In this document: piece by piece, positions 13,701 through 27,793 of the stretch
How positions within the stretch are numbered: the first letter of the stretch is position 1
Layout: each line of letters opens with the position of its first letter
Source: Cardiocondyla obscurior
Taxonomy: Eukaryota > Arthropoda > Insecta > Hymenoptera > Formicidae
NCBI RefSeq assembly: GCF_019399895.1
Contig: NC_091868.1
Location: 3,582,499 to 3,646,498, forward strand
Length of the DNA: 64,000 nt
Direction of reading: 5' to 3'
Translations under genes and position numbers: made by a program
The notes under the pieces: generated by a model
Database searches by the model: none
Told to the model about the DNA's origin: nothing
Seen by the model: only the letters and a program-made list of their open reading frames with translations

Positions 13701-16700
13701 ATTTCTGCATCGAGCGTGCCGGCGCATGCGTCACGACACAGCTCCTCTCCTATTCTCACCGAATAATTTACGGCACGTGAGCTCCACGGGATCGAACGCG
13801 TTTATGAGAACCCGGCCCCCGGCATCGCGGATGAATCAGAGAGAGAGAAAGGTGGAGAGATGCCGTAGGGAGGATAGAGAAAGGGTCGGCGTAGGTGCGA
13901 GCGCGCGCGTCGGACTCGTACTTTTTACGCTAAACGTCATCGGTTTCAAGTATTACCGTGTTATTAATAATAATTTACAACCAGACGCTTGCCGCGAGTC
14001 CCAGAAAAAAAAAAAAAAAATCTGAATTTTCTATCCGCGCATCACTTATATGCAGGGCATTCTCCAAGAAAAGACCAGATATATTTAAAACTAGTGCTGT
14101 CGATACGTTTCCCAAAACGAACCGTCCGTCTGTCCTTTTTATTCTTTCTGCCCGTAAGAGCAAGTACGTGGCGCGTGATACGCGGGCAGAAATCATGTTG
14201 CAACGATATCAAAAGCGAGGGAACGGCTGAGGGGGGTCGGGACGGTCTTGTTCGACGCACAACGCGTATTACGTGCGCGATACGTTACTCGCACCGTCCT
14301 TATGTAGAGCGTTTCGCAAATGCGAATCGCGTAAGCGCATGGGATCTTGATTCATCGGCGAACAAAAGAACTTTCGCTATGCACGGGTCACCGATGCAGC
14401 ACGCACGAGCGACGAACTAGGTGGTCGGTCGCAGCTTCCCCCCTTCGCCTCCCCCTACCTCTCGTCCTCGCGCGTGCGATAAAACCGACGGCGTTGACGT
14501 ATCGAGAGGGGACGTGCCCTTCCCCCCGGGCGCTTTCTTCCGCAGAATCTTCTGCAAGATCGAACCGAATCTACGCCGCTCGTCGACATTGTTTCCGAGC
14601 GCGTGACGCGCGGAGACGTCTTCCTCTCGGCTCTTCCAGGCAGGCATTATGTCCCGTAGTCCCGCGCTAAAACAATCAATGTCACTTTGCGCTTTGGAGA
14701 TAAATGCGCGAGTGTTCCACCTGAATACCTGACACTTGTAGGCGACGACGATAAAGCGTACGGCAATCGATTGCAATTAAACGAATAGGCTTTTAAATCG
14801 GTGTGTAGAAAACGCGTCTAAGACCGCGGCTGAAAACCCCTGAATTTGACATCGCCGATAATCAACGTATTTATATCAATTTTTCTTATGTCTCTTATAT
14901 GCAGACGTTGCATCATTTCTTCGTAATGAGCGTGAAATATTGATTGCCCGCCGGAGACGGATATAAAAACATTTTTGAATAATGGAAATTGATGTAAAAA
15001 TGCTATTCCAATATTAAGTAATGGAACTTTGCATTCGATACTAAAATAGGTGATAAATTAAGTACACAGGGGTCTCCTTTTTTTTTTTTTTTTTTTTTTT
15101 TTTACCCCCTTCTCGCAATTAATGTCTCCTTAATTTTATTTGCTGTCTTCTTAAGTCACTTCGTTAAAGTTCATAAATTTATTGCGACATTAATAAATGT
15201 TTGATGCTCGGTAGTCACGTCTGTAAGTTCTAAAAAAATATTTACACGAGTCCTTTCGATCGTGGGTCGTATTTCTCGAAGACAAATTGTCTGCTCTATA
15301 TTTCTAATGTGAGGATAAAGAGGCAAGTAAAACGTGGCATCACGTCCTTCACGAAAATCGATTGTTTATCGCGCTCATATTCTTAATGATCGCGTTGCGA
15401 GGCGCCGTTTCATCAGAAAGAGAAGCGAGAATTGTCAAGCGACGCGTTCACGCCCGCCTTCTTCGTTTCGTATTCGCGGATCGATTCGTGTTGCCCACAT
15501 CTTCGCTCGGAATAAAGCGGATAAGAGCTCTCTCTCTTTCTCTCTCTCTGGCCTTCTCTCTTTCGCCGCCTCTCTTTCCGTCTTCGTCCATCTCTAGGCC
15601 ACGGGGTGCCGGGTCCTTTTCATTCGACGACTCGTCCGATCCTGGTGAAATCTGTTGCTAACCGGCGGGCGGCGACGCTCACAAAGGCCACGAGGAAGCG
15701 CGTCGAGACGCCCGCGAACACGCAACCGCCGTAGCTTGCACACACAAATACAGACATACGCGCGCGCAGCAGCAGCGCGTTCACACAGGCACTTGCACAC
15801 CGTACGGGTGGCGGGTCGCGAGCGCACGGCAGGTACGGTGTAATCGCAAGATTGCAGCCGAGCACTCTTTTAATAGACGACAGACTAGGCTTATAGACGC
15901 GCGCTAGACGTCGTCCACGGTCAATGCTTGGCACATGCCGCGCGCCGTACGGCATATTGAATGAAATATTTTCAGATACGAGCGTGTGCTCGCGCGCGTG
16001 TCACAGGCGCGCGAATATCGCCCGCGCGAAATCGGCGCACTGAGCAAGGACGAGCGAGCGAAGCGTCCACGAGCCGAACGTGAAACGAATGCAATCGAGG
16101 CGCTTTTTTTTTCTTTTTCTTTTCTTTTTTGTTTCGACGCGCCGATAAGACGGAAACGCGCGCACGTTCGCAAGTTCAGACTAGTTTGTATTCGCGATAG
16201 CGTCTCTCGCGCTCTCGGTATACCCTTAGGACGAAAATTCGGCTTCCTACTGTGAGATTCGAATAATTTAGATTTTACGAACGAGTTTCTGTCGACGAAA
16301 TAATTTGCACGGGGTTTAATTTTATTTATCATTATTTTCGTGACGTTAGTTATGAATTAAGTCAACGAACAAAACGAATCAGCGTAATCTTAAAATTGAC
16401 AAATTCGAAACGCGTGCTCCACGCGATCGTTTTTTACATTTTTATGAAAGTAGCATTTTCGGTACGATTTTACGTTATATGTATAGTAATAAAAATTTTA
16501 TCTACAACTGGATTGCATTTATGACTCGCTGTTCGACCAGAGTTTCGCGTTACGAAGTTGAATATTTGCAAAAATCTCGGAATATGATACCAGGCGCGGA
16601 TTTGCACCAGTTTTTTTTTATGTCGCGAGCGTCGAGGGACTTTGCGGCATTTCTATTAGAGAATATAAATATATCGGCGTCATTTAAACTCGCAAGATAC

Positions 16701-19700
16701 TATTCTAATCAATGGATGATTTGCGCGGCGAAGGGGACGGAAATTCCATAGTAACCAGTCACTACTTATTGCTATAACTCTTTATGACTCACGCTCTATT
16801 GCTATTCTTGAAAAAAAAGAAAAAAAAAAATACTTCAATTGAACGTTGGCCGTACTCGTGTACATTTAAATGACGTGTCAATAATTGAGATCGTACGAAC
16901 GTCAGCGAGCGCGATCGTACTGTGTAATTGCGAGTTTTCAATCGCGCGTGCATTGTATAATTATGTTTTTCACTCGGAGCTAGGTTTGAATTTTTTTTTT
17001 TTACGAATCGCCGCGTTTTTTGGCGAACAATTTTTTAACGGATAATCGCGCTGTTTTATTGTAAAAAAGAAAAAAAAAACCACCGCGCTTGATCTATTAT
17101 TTCAAGCGAAATGTCGCACTTAAATCCTGCCTGATGCTGCCGTGCTTCTCCGGTTTATCATTTAAATATAATTTTTTAAAGTCGCTAAAATAACTTGGAG
17201 TTTATTAATTTTTTTTTTTTTTTCTCTCCGTTTTGCATTTATAAACTGGCGATATGACTGTAATCGACTTCGCGACAATGTAAAAAAGTTACCGGCGAAA
17301 AATGGTTCGTAATTGCGACATTGACGATACCGCGTGACCGCGACTTAGTCGGTCTTATTTAAAAGGGAGATGTATGGAGTTGCGTATCGCTCGACCGTCG
17401 CCAAAGGAATTCGAGAATTATAACATTCGAGTCGCGCGAGGCCGTCCTGCCGTCCACGAGCTTTGCGTATGTGTCTCGCCCGACACCTCCACGTAGGTTA
17501 ACGCACTGTGAAAGAATTCATACGTTGAATATTATGTCGAATATCCATTTCAACCCGTCACGAATGCGTAACTGATGAATTACGTCGCGGTAATCGTCGA
17601 CAGAACGATCATTCGTTGTTTCCGTAATTATTCTGAAGAAAACTAAATATATAAAAAATATCCGCGTGTACATTTATACATTTAAAGAAACGGAAGGGTG
17701 CTTAAAGCACCATAAGACACGCGTACATTCACAATTCGTCACCGAAAATTATTAAAAGAATTTTTTTTAGCGTAGAAGAAGTAGGAGTAAATAACGCGCG
17801 CAAACCGCGTTCTCTGGTAACGCCTGGCATATAAGTAAAACAAATGCTCGGGGTAGCTGAATAATTTATAACTGTTAAATGACTGAGAGATATGACTGAC
17901 TTAACATTTATAAAAGTTCGATCGGCAGGCGTATTTAGAGTGAATTTTATTGCCGGACTGACCTGATTACGCGGCTATACCTACGCTACTTCTGCTCCGA
18001 ATTCCGCGCACGTGTATTGTTACGCAATGACGATTGAGAAAAATTTTTCCAACGAACGAAAGGCACGTAATCGGGTCTACGCGGTTCCGAGTTTTCCTTC
18101 GTGATAAACGACGATTCGGAAACAGACGCGTCGATTAATAAAACCGGTTCCCCGGCAGCCTATGATTCAGAGATAATGAGCGCACGGTGATTGAGCGTTT
18201 AAATGGCCGGCTTCATTCAGCCGTAGGACACGTAGATTCTCATACGCGGAGTTTCCGTTGCGAAATGCATGCCGGCGAAACGTACGCGCGCGCTCGCGAC
18301 ATCTGTCACATCGTGCCTTCATTGCGTTCAGAGATTTCATTTCGTTTATATCCGAATAACTTTTGTGGACGCGCGCAGATAAATTCGCGAGATCTCTCTG
18401 CATTTGAGAACGAGAATGTTCCGCGCGGTGTTTATCGAAGACGGTACCCGTCTTTTTATCTCGAGGCTCGTGCCGAGCAGTGAAAATAGTTTTCCCTCGA
18501 CGTTGTACACCTCGAACGTCACGCTTCGATCACGCGTTTCAATTGAGGTGTGCCGCCGTATATATATCTCTTCTTCCTCGACGGATGATTAAACAAATGA
18601 CATTACGCTGCGTTGGCCGTTCCCTCGAAAAAGCCCCACCATTATGGCACGAGTCCATGCGTGAGTGCAGCTTTTACGCAAGAAACGCAACGCATTACTT
18701 AATTAACGTACTAACACTTTCTCGAGTATTATACATATTCGTTACCCGCCCTCGGAGGTTTAACCGCGATGCTCTACCCTCCGTTTAAAGAAGTTCCGAT
18801 GGTAATCTGTTCGGTAGAAATTTTTTTAATTATTGCCAATAGTATTATTAGGAATAATATTAGGAATAATTCAAACGGGTAATATTAGATTATTTTCTCA
18901 ACAATCGATTCTCACGTCGTGAGGAATTATTCACGGGAAATCGTGGCAGCTAACTGTATTTAAAATTTCGTACAAGTATAAAAAAGAACGGATAATTTTT
19001 TCACAAAAAAGCAAAAAAAAAGAAAAAAAAAATCAATTTGAGCGAATAAAATAGCTTCTCTATAAAAGATACGAAATTGCGACTTAAAATTGCGCGGCAG
19101 TCTCGCTCTTTCGCTCCTCGTGCATCAAGTTTTCATAAAGTGACGTATTTATTATTTTTTTATTTCCGTTAGGAGTGAACCGACGGCGGAGCTCACTCGT
19201 AAAAAATCTCCGCGGCGTTCGTTACTTTCGTTAGCGTACGGTTTTAGTTGCCTTCCTTCTTGCCGAGCTCAATTTCCTACCGCTCGCTCACGCGACAATT
19301 CTGGCAAGCAATTGGAAAAGGCAAAACGAGCACCGGCGGTAAAACGCGAGGAGCAAAGTTCTGTCAACATAGTTGGGACTTCTTAATTTAAAGTATATGC
19401 TCGAAATACTCGTTGATGTAACCGTTCGCGTGCGAGGCTCTGGAGCTAACGAAGGTGTCCTTTAAGAATATTTTCTATGGCCACGGGGGCCTCTCTCGTA
19501 TTGTACGTTATTTTTAAGAGCCGATCTTCGGTCGTGTTATAACTTTCATTGTTGGCAGAAAGGCGCCGAGTCCTCTCTGTGTTTACATATACAATAGCGA
19601 AGGTTGAGGAGTCTAGAGGACGGGTCTCTGACCGGTGAACGACCTGTCGGATCCGTGTGAATTTCGAGAGCTTTAATACGCGTCCCCGTCTCTTTTTAAA

Positions 19701-22700
19701 AGCACGCCTCGCGCGGAGAGGGAGGGGGCGAGAAACGAATGTTTTCATTCGGCGATACGTGACTCCCCGCGTGGTTGATATCCCAGTTTTACTTCGGCGC
19801 GTTTCAGTTCTAACGTCGCAAGTGCCTTGGAAGGACACCGCGATCGCCGAGAAGCCCGCGGCTTGGAAAACGCGTGAAAATTATGACGCGAGCGCGTTAA
19901 CTGGCACGAGCGCAAGCGGAAAAACGGGGCAGACGCGCGGATGACGCAAGTATAAGGTATACGACGACTTTCAATTGATTCTACGTCGGTTATAATAATA
20001 GCGTGCGAGATGGGGTGGCGATACCGGGCGGGTTCTGGTCTTCCGCGGGATTGATCACGGGGCGCGGAGGCTGCGTCGTGAAAAGACGGTCGGCACGTCG
20101 TTCGAGCTGTCCGATCGCTACCTCGAGAACCACCTTCTCGAGCTGTTCGGCTTATCGCGGCCGCTCTTCGTCTCTCTTTCACGCGGGTAGATAAAACCGC
20201 GCGACACCTTCGCGCTGACGGGCGAGCTTTTCGTTACCGACGATTACGACTTCAACCGTCAGGTCTTGTGGGAAATAAGCGCGAAGGGACCCTGACACGA
20301 GCGCCTTTCTCGCGATATCGCGATAAACGTGTAATCGCGCTCGTCTTCGCCGCTGTTGAGATAAGCTAACGGAGTCCGCGTGAGGTCCGCCATAAACACC
20401 ACTCGAAAAGACAGCGGCTGTAAACACCAGCTGTTACCGGTTATCTCTGTCTTCTCTTCTCCGTCTCTGTTTTTTTCGATTTCGTTTTCTTTTTTTTTTC
20501 TTCCCGCGTTTGTCATCGCGACACGTGAGCTGTTAGTTTAAAGTGGCGGGCCGGACCGTCCGTTGCCGTTAGCGATATTTGCCTTAGTCTCTTCTTTTCG
20601 TTTCTCCTCCTCCGGTCCTACGAAACTTATTCTCAACAATAGCGTTACACGTTCGAAGCGGGTTCGCATTCTAAAACTATTACCCGAGGTGCTTGTCAAT
20701 CAGTCAATTTCACAACGTTAATAGAAAGCCTGATGCATATAAGCGTACCAGCATTAAGTCAGTTATTAACGTCAATTAGTTATGTGAAACGACATTTCGG
20801 CTTCACCAGCTAATTACGTAAAAAATTAATGTAATACTGAATACCTCCCATAGCGAGATCTACCTTATTTATTACAACTCATAAATATTAATATTAGACT
20901 GACAGATTTCTGAAAAATACTAAATTTATTTATTTAATTCTATCTCAATTAAATTTTTCTTTTTTTATTTTTTTCGCTTCTTTAATATTCATTTTTATCT
21001 ATTCAGTGTCCAATAAAAAAAAAAATAAAATAAAATAAAATATAATAAAAAAATCCGAATGCCACCGGTGGCGATTACGCGCTGCATCGTCGCGCGTGGT
21101 TCAATCCGCCTGTCTCTCTTTCTCTCGCTCGCTTTGTCTCCCGGCATTTGCAACTCTTCATTCATCCGTCGCGGTCGCAACGACAGGGACGAAACAGGCT
21201 CGCGGTTGTTACGCGCTTCAAGCGTCGGCGGCTCCTTAACGATCTCCCGATACACGCGGCGACGGCTCGAAATCCTTTTGCGACCTGCGGCCACGGCTGA
21301 CCATTCGCGCGACTTAAATAGCGATCGATACGCGCGCGCCCGCCGTGTGCAGCGAGCAATGAAAAAAAAAGAAGGAAAAAAAAAAGGATAAAAGATGGAG
21401 GAAGGGGCTGAAGGGGGAAAAGGCACGTCACGGACGCTCGTAATCGTCCTACGCACGCATGTGCGGAATAAGCGAGGCGCGCGATACGTTATATAATTTA
21501 CTATTGCTCGCTCGCGCGTCCGCCTCGTAATCTTCGGGTAAGCCGATCGTGACTCCGCAAATCATCTTCGAGCTCATCCCGAGGGAGGTATGCCGATTCG
21601 GCCGATTCACTCCCGAACGATAATTCTTGGGCGACTTGGATTTCTGGCGGCGCCGAGGCTACGCGGCCGCGGTGAAAGCAAGACGTTTACTCGTGCCGTA
21701 AATACAAGCGTAAAGCTATATACCGCGCGAGCGGACGCGGACGCGTATAGTTCTCGTTAGGAGTTATGTGAACTTGGCGCTCGTTCGCGTGCGATTTTAT
21801 ACACATGGCTGGGAGGGTCTAGCCCCGCGATCGTTCTTCGCGCGAGCACGTGTCCCTTGCGAGAATAAGGGTTAAAAGGCCGCGCGGCTATTTGTAGATC
21901 TTCGTCGCGCGCTCACGTGGCGTCGTAAAAGCGATTTGCGGCGGTTCTTCACGTCGCCCTCTTTCTCTTTCCTTCTCGCTCGTTTATCTTGCCCTGAAAA
22001 AAATAAAGTTAGATCTAGATCAAGCCAACGAGGACGAACAAAAAGCATTTTTGTTTCGCCGGGTGCTTTTTTTTTTTTCGTGAATGAAATCCGGTCGTCG
22101 ACGTGAATCAGCGATGTCGTTGAGGCGCCTCGCTCGCGTCCACTTTAACGCGCTCAGGTGCTCGCGTTATGCATCTTCGCGGTGGCTACGCGGAATGGGG
22201 CTCGTGTCATATCGGTAGTGGCGTCGCACGGCGGGGTCGCGCGCAGCCAAGGCATGCGTGTGCAAATTATACGCAGACCAGTTGCGAGGGGAGAATGAAT
22301 GTCTAGCAGTGTGCACGTGACCCGGGACCAGCCAATAGGCCGCGGTCCATTCAGCAGTATCTCACCGAGCAGTACCGTACCGACGTCGACGCGGCGTCCC
22401 GACGTCGTTTCTCTTTTTTTACTCTCGTCCCCGATCACCCTTTCGCTCGCCGCGGAGAGAACTCTCGTCCTTCCTCCCGAGTCCCTCTCGGGATTTTTGT
22501 CTCGCGCGAAATCTCGGCCGTTTCGTCAGCCCGCGGCGGATCGGCCTTTAATCAGCCGGCAAGTGCGTAATCTCGCGAGACACTCTGCGCCCGCATAAAA
22601 CTGGGACGCAGTTGGAGTTGACAAATCGATCGCGATTTCTCCCGCAATAATCTCGCGGGAGGGATGGCACCTCTCGAGCGGGTCTGGCGCAACGGTACAA

Positions 22701-25200
22701 TCGCGGTTCCAATGTTTATCGACTACTTCAGTATCTCTTTACATTTCGATACCGCGGGCGAGTATCGGCGCGCGATAATTCCCGGACGAACGTCGAAATT
22801 TCCAAGAACCCGTCCGGCAATACGCGGCACGTTGTTGCGCGTTGTCGTACACAATGCCGGTTGGTCCTCTCTCTTTCCTCCCGCGCGCTCTCTTTTTTCC
22901 GCTTCGTATTCCGTTCACGCACGCGTGTGTACGCCCGCAGAGTCGCACGCGGCCTCGACTAATATCATTCAGACAAGAAAAAAAAAAAAGAAAAAAAAAA
23001 GAAAAGGAAAAAAAAAAGTAGAAGAATACTTGCAAGCGGCCTTCTATGGGAAACAATATTTTCCCTCGATTTACGAGCGCATTGTGCAGAAGCTTCTCAT
23101 CGTCCCAGTCGATGACGAAATCGAAATATAAATAGAGAGATTAATCCGCACTACGGATCTCCTTTCTCTCCGGTTTTAATTTTTTTAAACGATCTGAAAC
23201 TTCGAGACAAAGGGTCCTCTTTCTTTCGGGTGCGCGTTCTCTGTCGAAATAATTTCAGCTGCTTTACTTTCTCAAAATTACTTAATTTTCCCTTGTCAGC
23301 GCACGTAACTCCGCACCGTTCGTTAATATTTTGCCGCTAAACAAAACGCTAAATTGTAAACAACGATGTTCCTGGAATACAGCGATATACCGATCGACCA
23401 CTATCGCGTTATCACTTTTCTCGGTACGCATTCTTCATTGTGAAATTAATTCTCTTCCGTTGTTGCATCTGTTACGGCGCACTATCTGCTTCTCGCGTGT
23501 AACGACCGCCCCTGCTTGGTTATGCAGATAGCGAGCGCGTGTACACATGCAAGTGTGCGTGATGCGCACGAGCTCGTCCCCGAGCGTTTACGCACGCCGT
23601 ACGAGAGGCCACTGTTACGCCAGATGTGTCTACTTTGTCTACGAGTTTTCCGCACGTCGATCTTGATGCCGCGATACTTGACAAAGTGCAAAAACGCAGA
23701 TTTGCTTCGCGAACAAAACGCTCCCGACGCATCTTTTTCTTTCAACAACGAAGTTAATCGCGCAGATACAGATATATTTTTTTTTTTTCTTTTCTTTTCT
23801 TTTTTTCTTTTGCTTCGAAGAAACTTTAAAAATCGGAATCTGCTAGGAAAACGCGATATGGTAAAAAGAAGAGATACGGTGCTCGAAAATAAAATTCAGC
23901 GATTACGTTGGTTTACGAATTCTTTAAAAAAACGCACGATCGGCTGAGAAAAGAAACGCCTTTGAAGATCCTCGTGGGATAACAGGCCACGAAGTTGCAC
24001 GGCTACTTTGCACAAAACTCTCAAGATCGAAGAGATAGGCATTTACCGTTTTTAAAATTAATTTTTCTTTTTTTTTATTATTTTTTTTTTTACAAGAGGC
24101 CCAAGGAGACTTTAAAAAAAAAAAAAGTCGTAGGATGAATCGCGGCGGAATAAAAATGTAACCGAGCACAAAGCCAAAGTGAAACCGTACCGACGATAAG
24201 GTTTAGCCTTAACAAAGAATTGAGGCGGAATGTCAAAGGCGCTGATCTCGCGTTTGTATAACGGCTGCGACAATGACGGGATAGCGCGAAAGCGGGAATA
24301 AATTCGATTCCTTATTTCTTGAGCCGCCGTGGAAACGAGACCCGAGGCTCCGAAATAGCATATGACCACGCCTGGTCTCTCCACCGGCATGATTCATAGT
24401 TCGTCGTGATCCAACTAGCAGTTAGTAGCCGATGCGGGGCTATCAGCTGTGTGTAATCAGCTCGCGGGCGAGGAGGACGGTGACAGGCCGAGGGAGAGAG
24501 ACAGGCGGAGAAAAGATACGAGATTCATAATCGTCTCGCTAAAAATACATGCATAACGTAACGCAGTCTGCAAGAAACTTGTCCGTTTCCTATCCACCGT
24601 AATCTATTATAATGTAATTATTGATGCAACGATGAATAAGTCAGGCAACAGTAAATTACGCCATATTTTCCTGAAACTCTCGTTTCCGCGGTAATTGATT
24701 AAGTTTATGCGCATGTTGAACGTGTGATTCTTTTTTATTAACACTTTATTCCGCTAAGTAAAAGTTTTTTTTTCTTTTTTTTTTTTCCTTAATTCCCGAA
24801 GTAACTGCGGATTTAATGTTGCTATTAACCTCGAGTATATGTATTTATACGCCTCCGACAAGTCGCGATCAAAATTGTTAATTAGACATATTTCTTTTCT
24901 TTCTATTTTCTTTTTTTTTTTTAACGTTAAGCACGATATTCTCATAATAATAATTGTTATACATTTTTTTAACCTTAAAAAAATTAAAAATTTCTGCATA
25001 TTATATTCGTTCGCAAAAATATCGCTACCTTATCAATACTAAAAATTAAATCGTTTATTAGCTTAAGCAGAGTTACATTAAAGAGCTGGGTGTCAAGCTT
25101 CAATAAATTACAACACAATAAAAAAAAAAAAAAAAAAGAAAAAATTGACGTGAAAAGTTGTCGCGAAAATGTTATCGGGAAGCCAGAATTCGGCTCGAAA
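10710..25200 (+). other. Probable giant leader intron of capicua, first part
   Basis: CpG-rich non-coding DNA with many long homopolymers (poly-A at 12657-12682, poly-T at 15079-15102), purine/pyrimidine tracts and dispersed short ORFs. None of the ORFs shows a recognisable domain or a coherent set of splice partners. I see no tRNA, rRNA or transposase gene. It is read as intron because the nearest same-strand gene with an unexplained 5' end is cic. Confidence 0.35.
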
Positions 25201-27060
25201 GTGGGGTCTCCTCAGATTGATCGTCGGACAATTGCAGCAGAGGAAGAGCGCCGGCAGCGGTTTACGCTCCTGGGAAGGCTCGCAAGTCCGCGGCGACGGG
25301 CCGCTGGTGGTCTCATGTGTGTGCGTAGGTGTGCTCCGGGTTAGAGGCTCTTGGGCGCGCGTATACTCGCGCGTAGAGCCGCTTTAGCGCGCGCGCAAGT
25401 GCATCGCGCGAGCGCGCCAGAGAGAGTACGTCCGCGCGGAGGCGGACGAACCTGCGTACGCACGCACGCACGCAACCTGACGCACACGCACGCGGCCGAG
25501 ATATGGCAACTGTCAGTGGGAGCGAGCGTGCCTCCTACCCTCCTACGTCGTCTCTCCGCGCGTGCATACGTATGTGACTCTGCTGCGGGGGCCTGTCGCG
25601 TAAACGAGCGCGTCGTTTTGGCTCGTCCGAGTGACTCGGTGAAGCGTGTGCGTGCACGTCCGCCGAGATACACGAGCGTAGAAGTGGGATCATAGGAGGA
25701 GGCAGTGGTCGGAAAAGGTGAAGGTGAAGGAGGAGGCGCAGAAAGAGGTGGGGGAGGACGACCCCGAGGGGGTGCGAGGGGTCCGGCGCGCAGCGGGGTG
25801 TCGGTGGTAGTGGTGCCTTGAGCGTGGACGAGCGTATGCCAATCTCCCTCTCGCTCCCGCGGGTCTCTTTCTCACCGTGTTACGTGTGTGTGCATGCGCG
25901 CGCGTGGTCGACGGTCGCCTCGGTTATACGACTCCGGCTCGTCGCGGGCGAGTTCAGTTGAGCAATCGAATCGGAGAGTAACCGGTGCACGCGCGCGCCA
26001 TTCGCAGAGAGAGAGAGAAGGCTCATCGACGGTGCGCGATATAGGCGCGCGGGCGAGAGAAGAGGACGGAGATCGCCTGCGGGAACCCGTCGTCCGCGAG
26101 TCACGCGTTCCGGACGCGCACGGCGGTGACGGCGATGTCAATAATTCGGTGTCGCCGGTTCGACCCGAGCTCGCGTTCCCGAGCAGCAGCAGCAGGAGCA
26201 GCGGAAACATCAGCAGCAGCGGCGACGACGTTGTCGTCGTCGCCGTTGTCTCGGCCGCGTTGCTCTCCCGGTCGGTAAAGATCAACCGCGTAGTGTGACG
26301 TGACGTGACGCGCGCCGCTAGTGCACGCGAACGTGCGCTCCGAGAGGTCCTCTCCCGAGGGTCGTCGTGCTGAAAACGCGAACGGGAGGACGCCGAGGGT
26401 AGCTAGGTAGGTAAAAGAAGAAACGAGAAAAAAAAAAAAAAAAGAAAAGAACCGAGACCCGGCGCAATACGCGCAATCCCGTGCGACATCTCGACTCCCC
26501 TCTTTTGCCGTTGTCCCCCGCGTTCATTCATCCGTCATCCGTCATCTGTGCCACGAGTGCGGGAGGGAGATACGCGGCTGGCGAGACGGATCCCGAAAGC
26601 GCAGAGCCGGAGAATGGGAAGCGTATGTACCGTGTGTATTTCGTTTATACGCAACGTTCACGCGAGTGCACGAGTGAACTCGGATGCGCGGTAGTATCGG
26701 TGGGGTACGCGCGGTCACGCGCGCGCGCGAGGGTACGCGGATGTGTGCGTCCGCCGCGAGCACGAGCGCGCCCGCCTTCTCGAGCTCTCGTGCGTGGCGT
26801 GGCGTGGACGAGCGCGATGTTTGTTTGCGCGTGTGTCGGTGCACCGCCGGCGGGGTGGTGCGGCCAGCACGCTGGGTGAGTGGTCGGCCGCATGTTACGA
26901 CGAGGATCCGCACTACCTGCCCCAGGAGTCGTACTATACGACGCCTATATCGTCTCTCTCGTCTATTTATACGACGACCGTATACACGCCTAGTACTCTC
27001 TTTGCCTGCACCTCTCGCCCTTCGCTCGTTTCTCTTTCCTCCACGGCTTTCGTTCCCCTC

Positions 27061-27098
<38 letters not shown>

Positions 27099-27726
27099 CT
27101 CTGTCTCTCCCCCGCATTTCCAACGGCGTGCATTAATTCCTTCCCCACCAAACGTCCTCCTGGGATATCGGCTCCTTTTCTTTTTCCTTCGCCCCTTCGT
27201 TCGCTACTTACCTCCCACCTCACTCGCACACGCACGCGGATACCCTCTCGTTCTCGCTCCCGTCTCTTTCCCCTTCGGCGAGGTACGTCTCTTTCTCTCT
27301 TTCTTTCTCTTTTTCCTCCGCCTTTTCTTCCTAACGACATCCGTGAACACGAGCCGGCCGCGTCCGAGCCCGACTCCAGTCGGTGACTCGCTTTTTCCCT
27401 CTTTCTTTCCCTCCGCCCGTCTCATTCACTCGCCCGCCTGGGACTCGGTCTTCGTCTCCGCGCTCCTCGTGCTCTTACATACACGCGGAATGCGCCGCCA
27501 GGAATTCTCCCTCACAATGGATTTATTGTGTTAGTGAGAGCACGCTCTCGCTCGGTCTCTCTCCTTCTCTCTTTCGCAGGAGTGGACGAACGTCCCGTCG
27601 AGTGCGAGCGAGCCGACGAGCTCGAGAAACGCGTGTGTGCGCGCCCGTTCGTGCACGAAAGAAAGAGACAGGCTTGACTCCGAGAGAGCGCCGTGCGACC
27701 GCCGCCGTCGACTCGAGCGAGTCAAG
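25200..27726 (+). promoter_or_regulatory. cic: Second candidate capicua promoter/leader region
   Basis: Very CpG-rich, with two strong donor-like sites: CACGCTGG|GTGAGTGG (exon end 26875) and CGAG|GTACGT (donor at 27283). Both could end alternative untranslated first exons. A frame opened by the ATG at 26817 would stop soon after joining 40790, so these exons would be non-coding. The block also holds CAG/CGA triplet runs at 26180-26244 and a (CT)n tract at 27064-27092. Promoter status is inferred from composition and splice sites, not shown. Confidence 0.3.
27064..27092. repeat. (CT)n microsatellite
   Basis: About 14 CT units, followed by CTTT variants. On the other strand this is a GAGA tract; in insects such tracts can bind GAGA-factor-type proteins near promoters, which would suit the proposed leader region, but this is inference. 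Confidence 0.85.
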
Positions 27727-27793
27727 ATGGAGCTGCTAGACGCGTCGGGACCGCGCGAGTTCTACGGCTCTTCCGTCGCTGCGTCGTGCCTCC
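27727..27793 (+). CDS. cic: Candidate alternative first coding exon of capicua
   Basis: ATG in good context (GTCAAGATGG) opens 22 codons beginning MELLDASGPREFYG and reaches a plausible donor CTCC|GTGAGA. The exon ends in phase 1. The first recognisable cic exon has its acceptor at 40788-40789 and, 20 nt before its first ATG, needs exactly phase 1. The junction codon becomes CAG (Gln) and the frame continues through EVAK into MLTAHPEM. This would add 29 residues to Cic. One phase match can occur by chance (one in three), so transcript evidence is needed. Without it the exon may be untranslated or not exist. Confidence 0.35.

Noticed and set aside
25341..27739. Dense set of ORFs up to 263 codons in the second CpG-rich block
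   Set aside because: Low-complexity Arg- or Ser/Leu-rich translations created by CT/CG repeats, open in opposing frames at once; no domain and no conserved motif.
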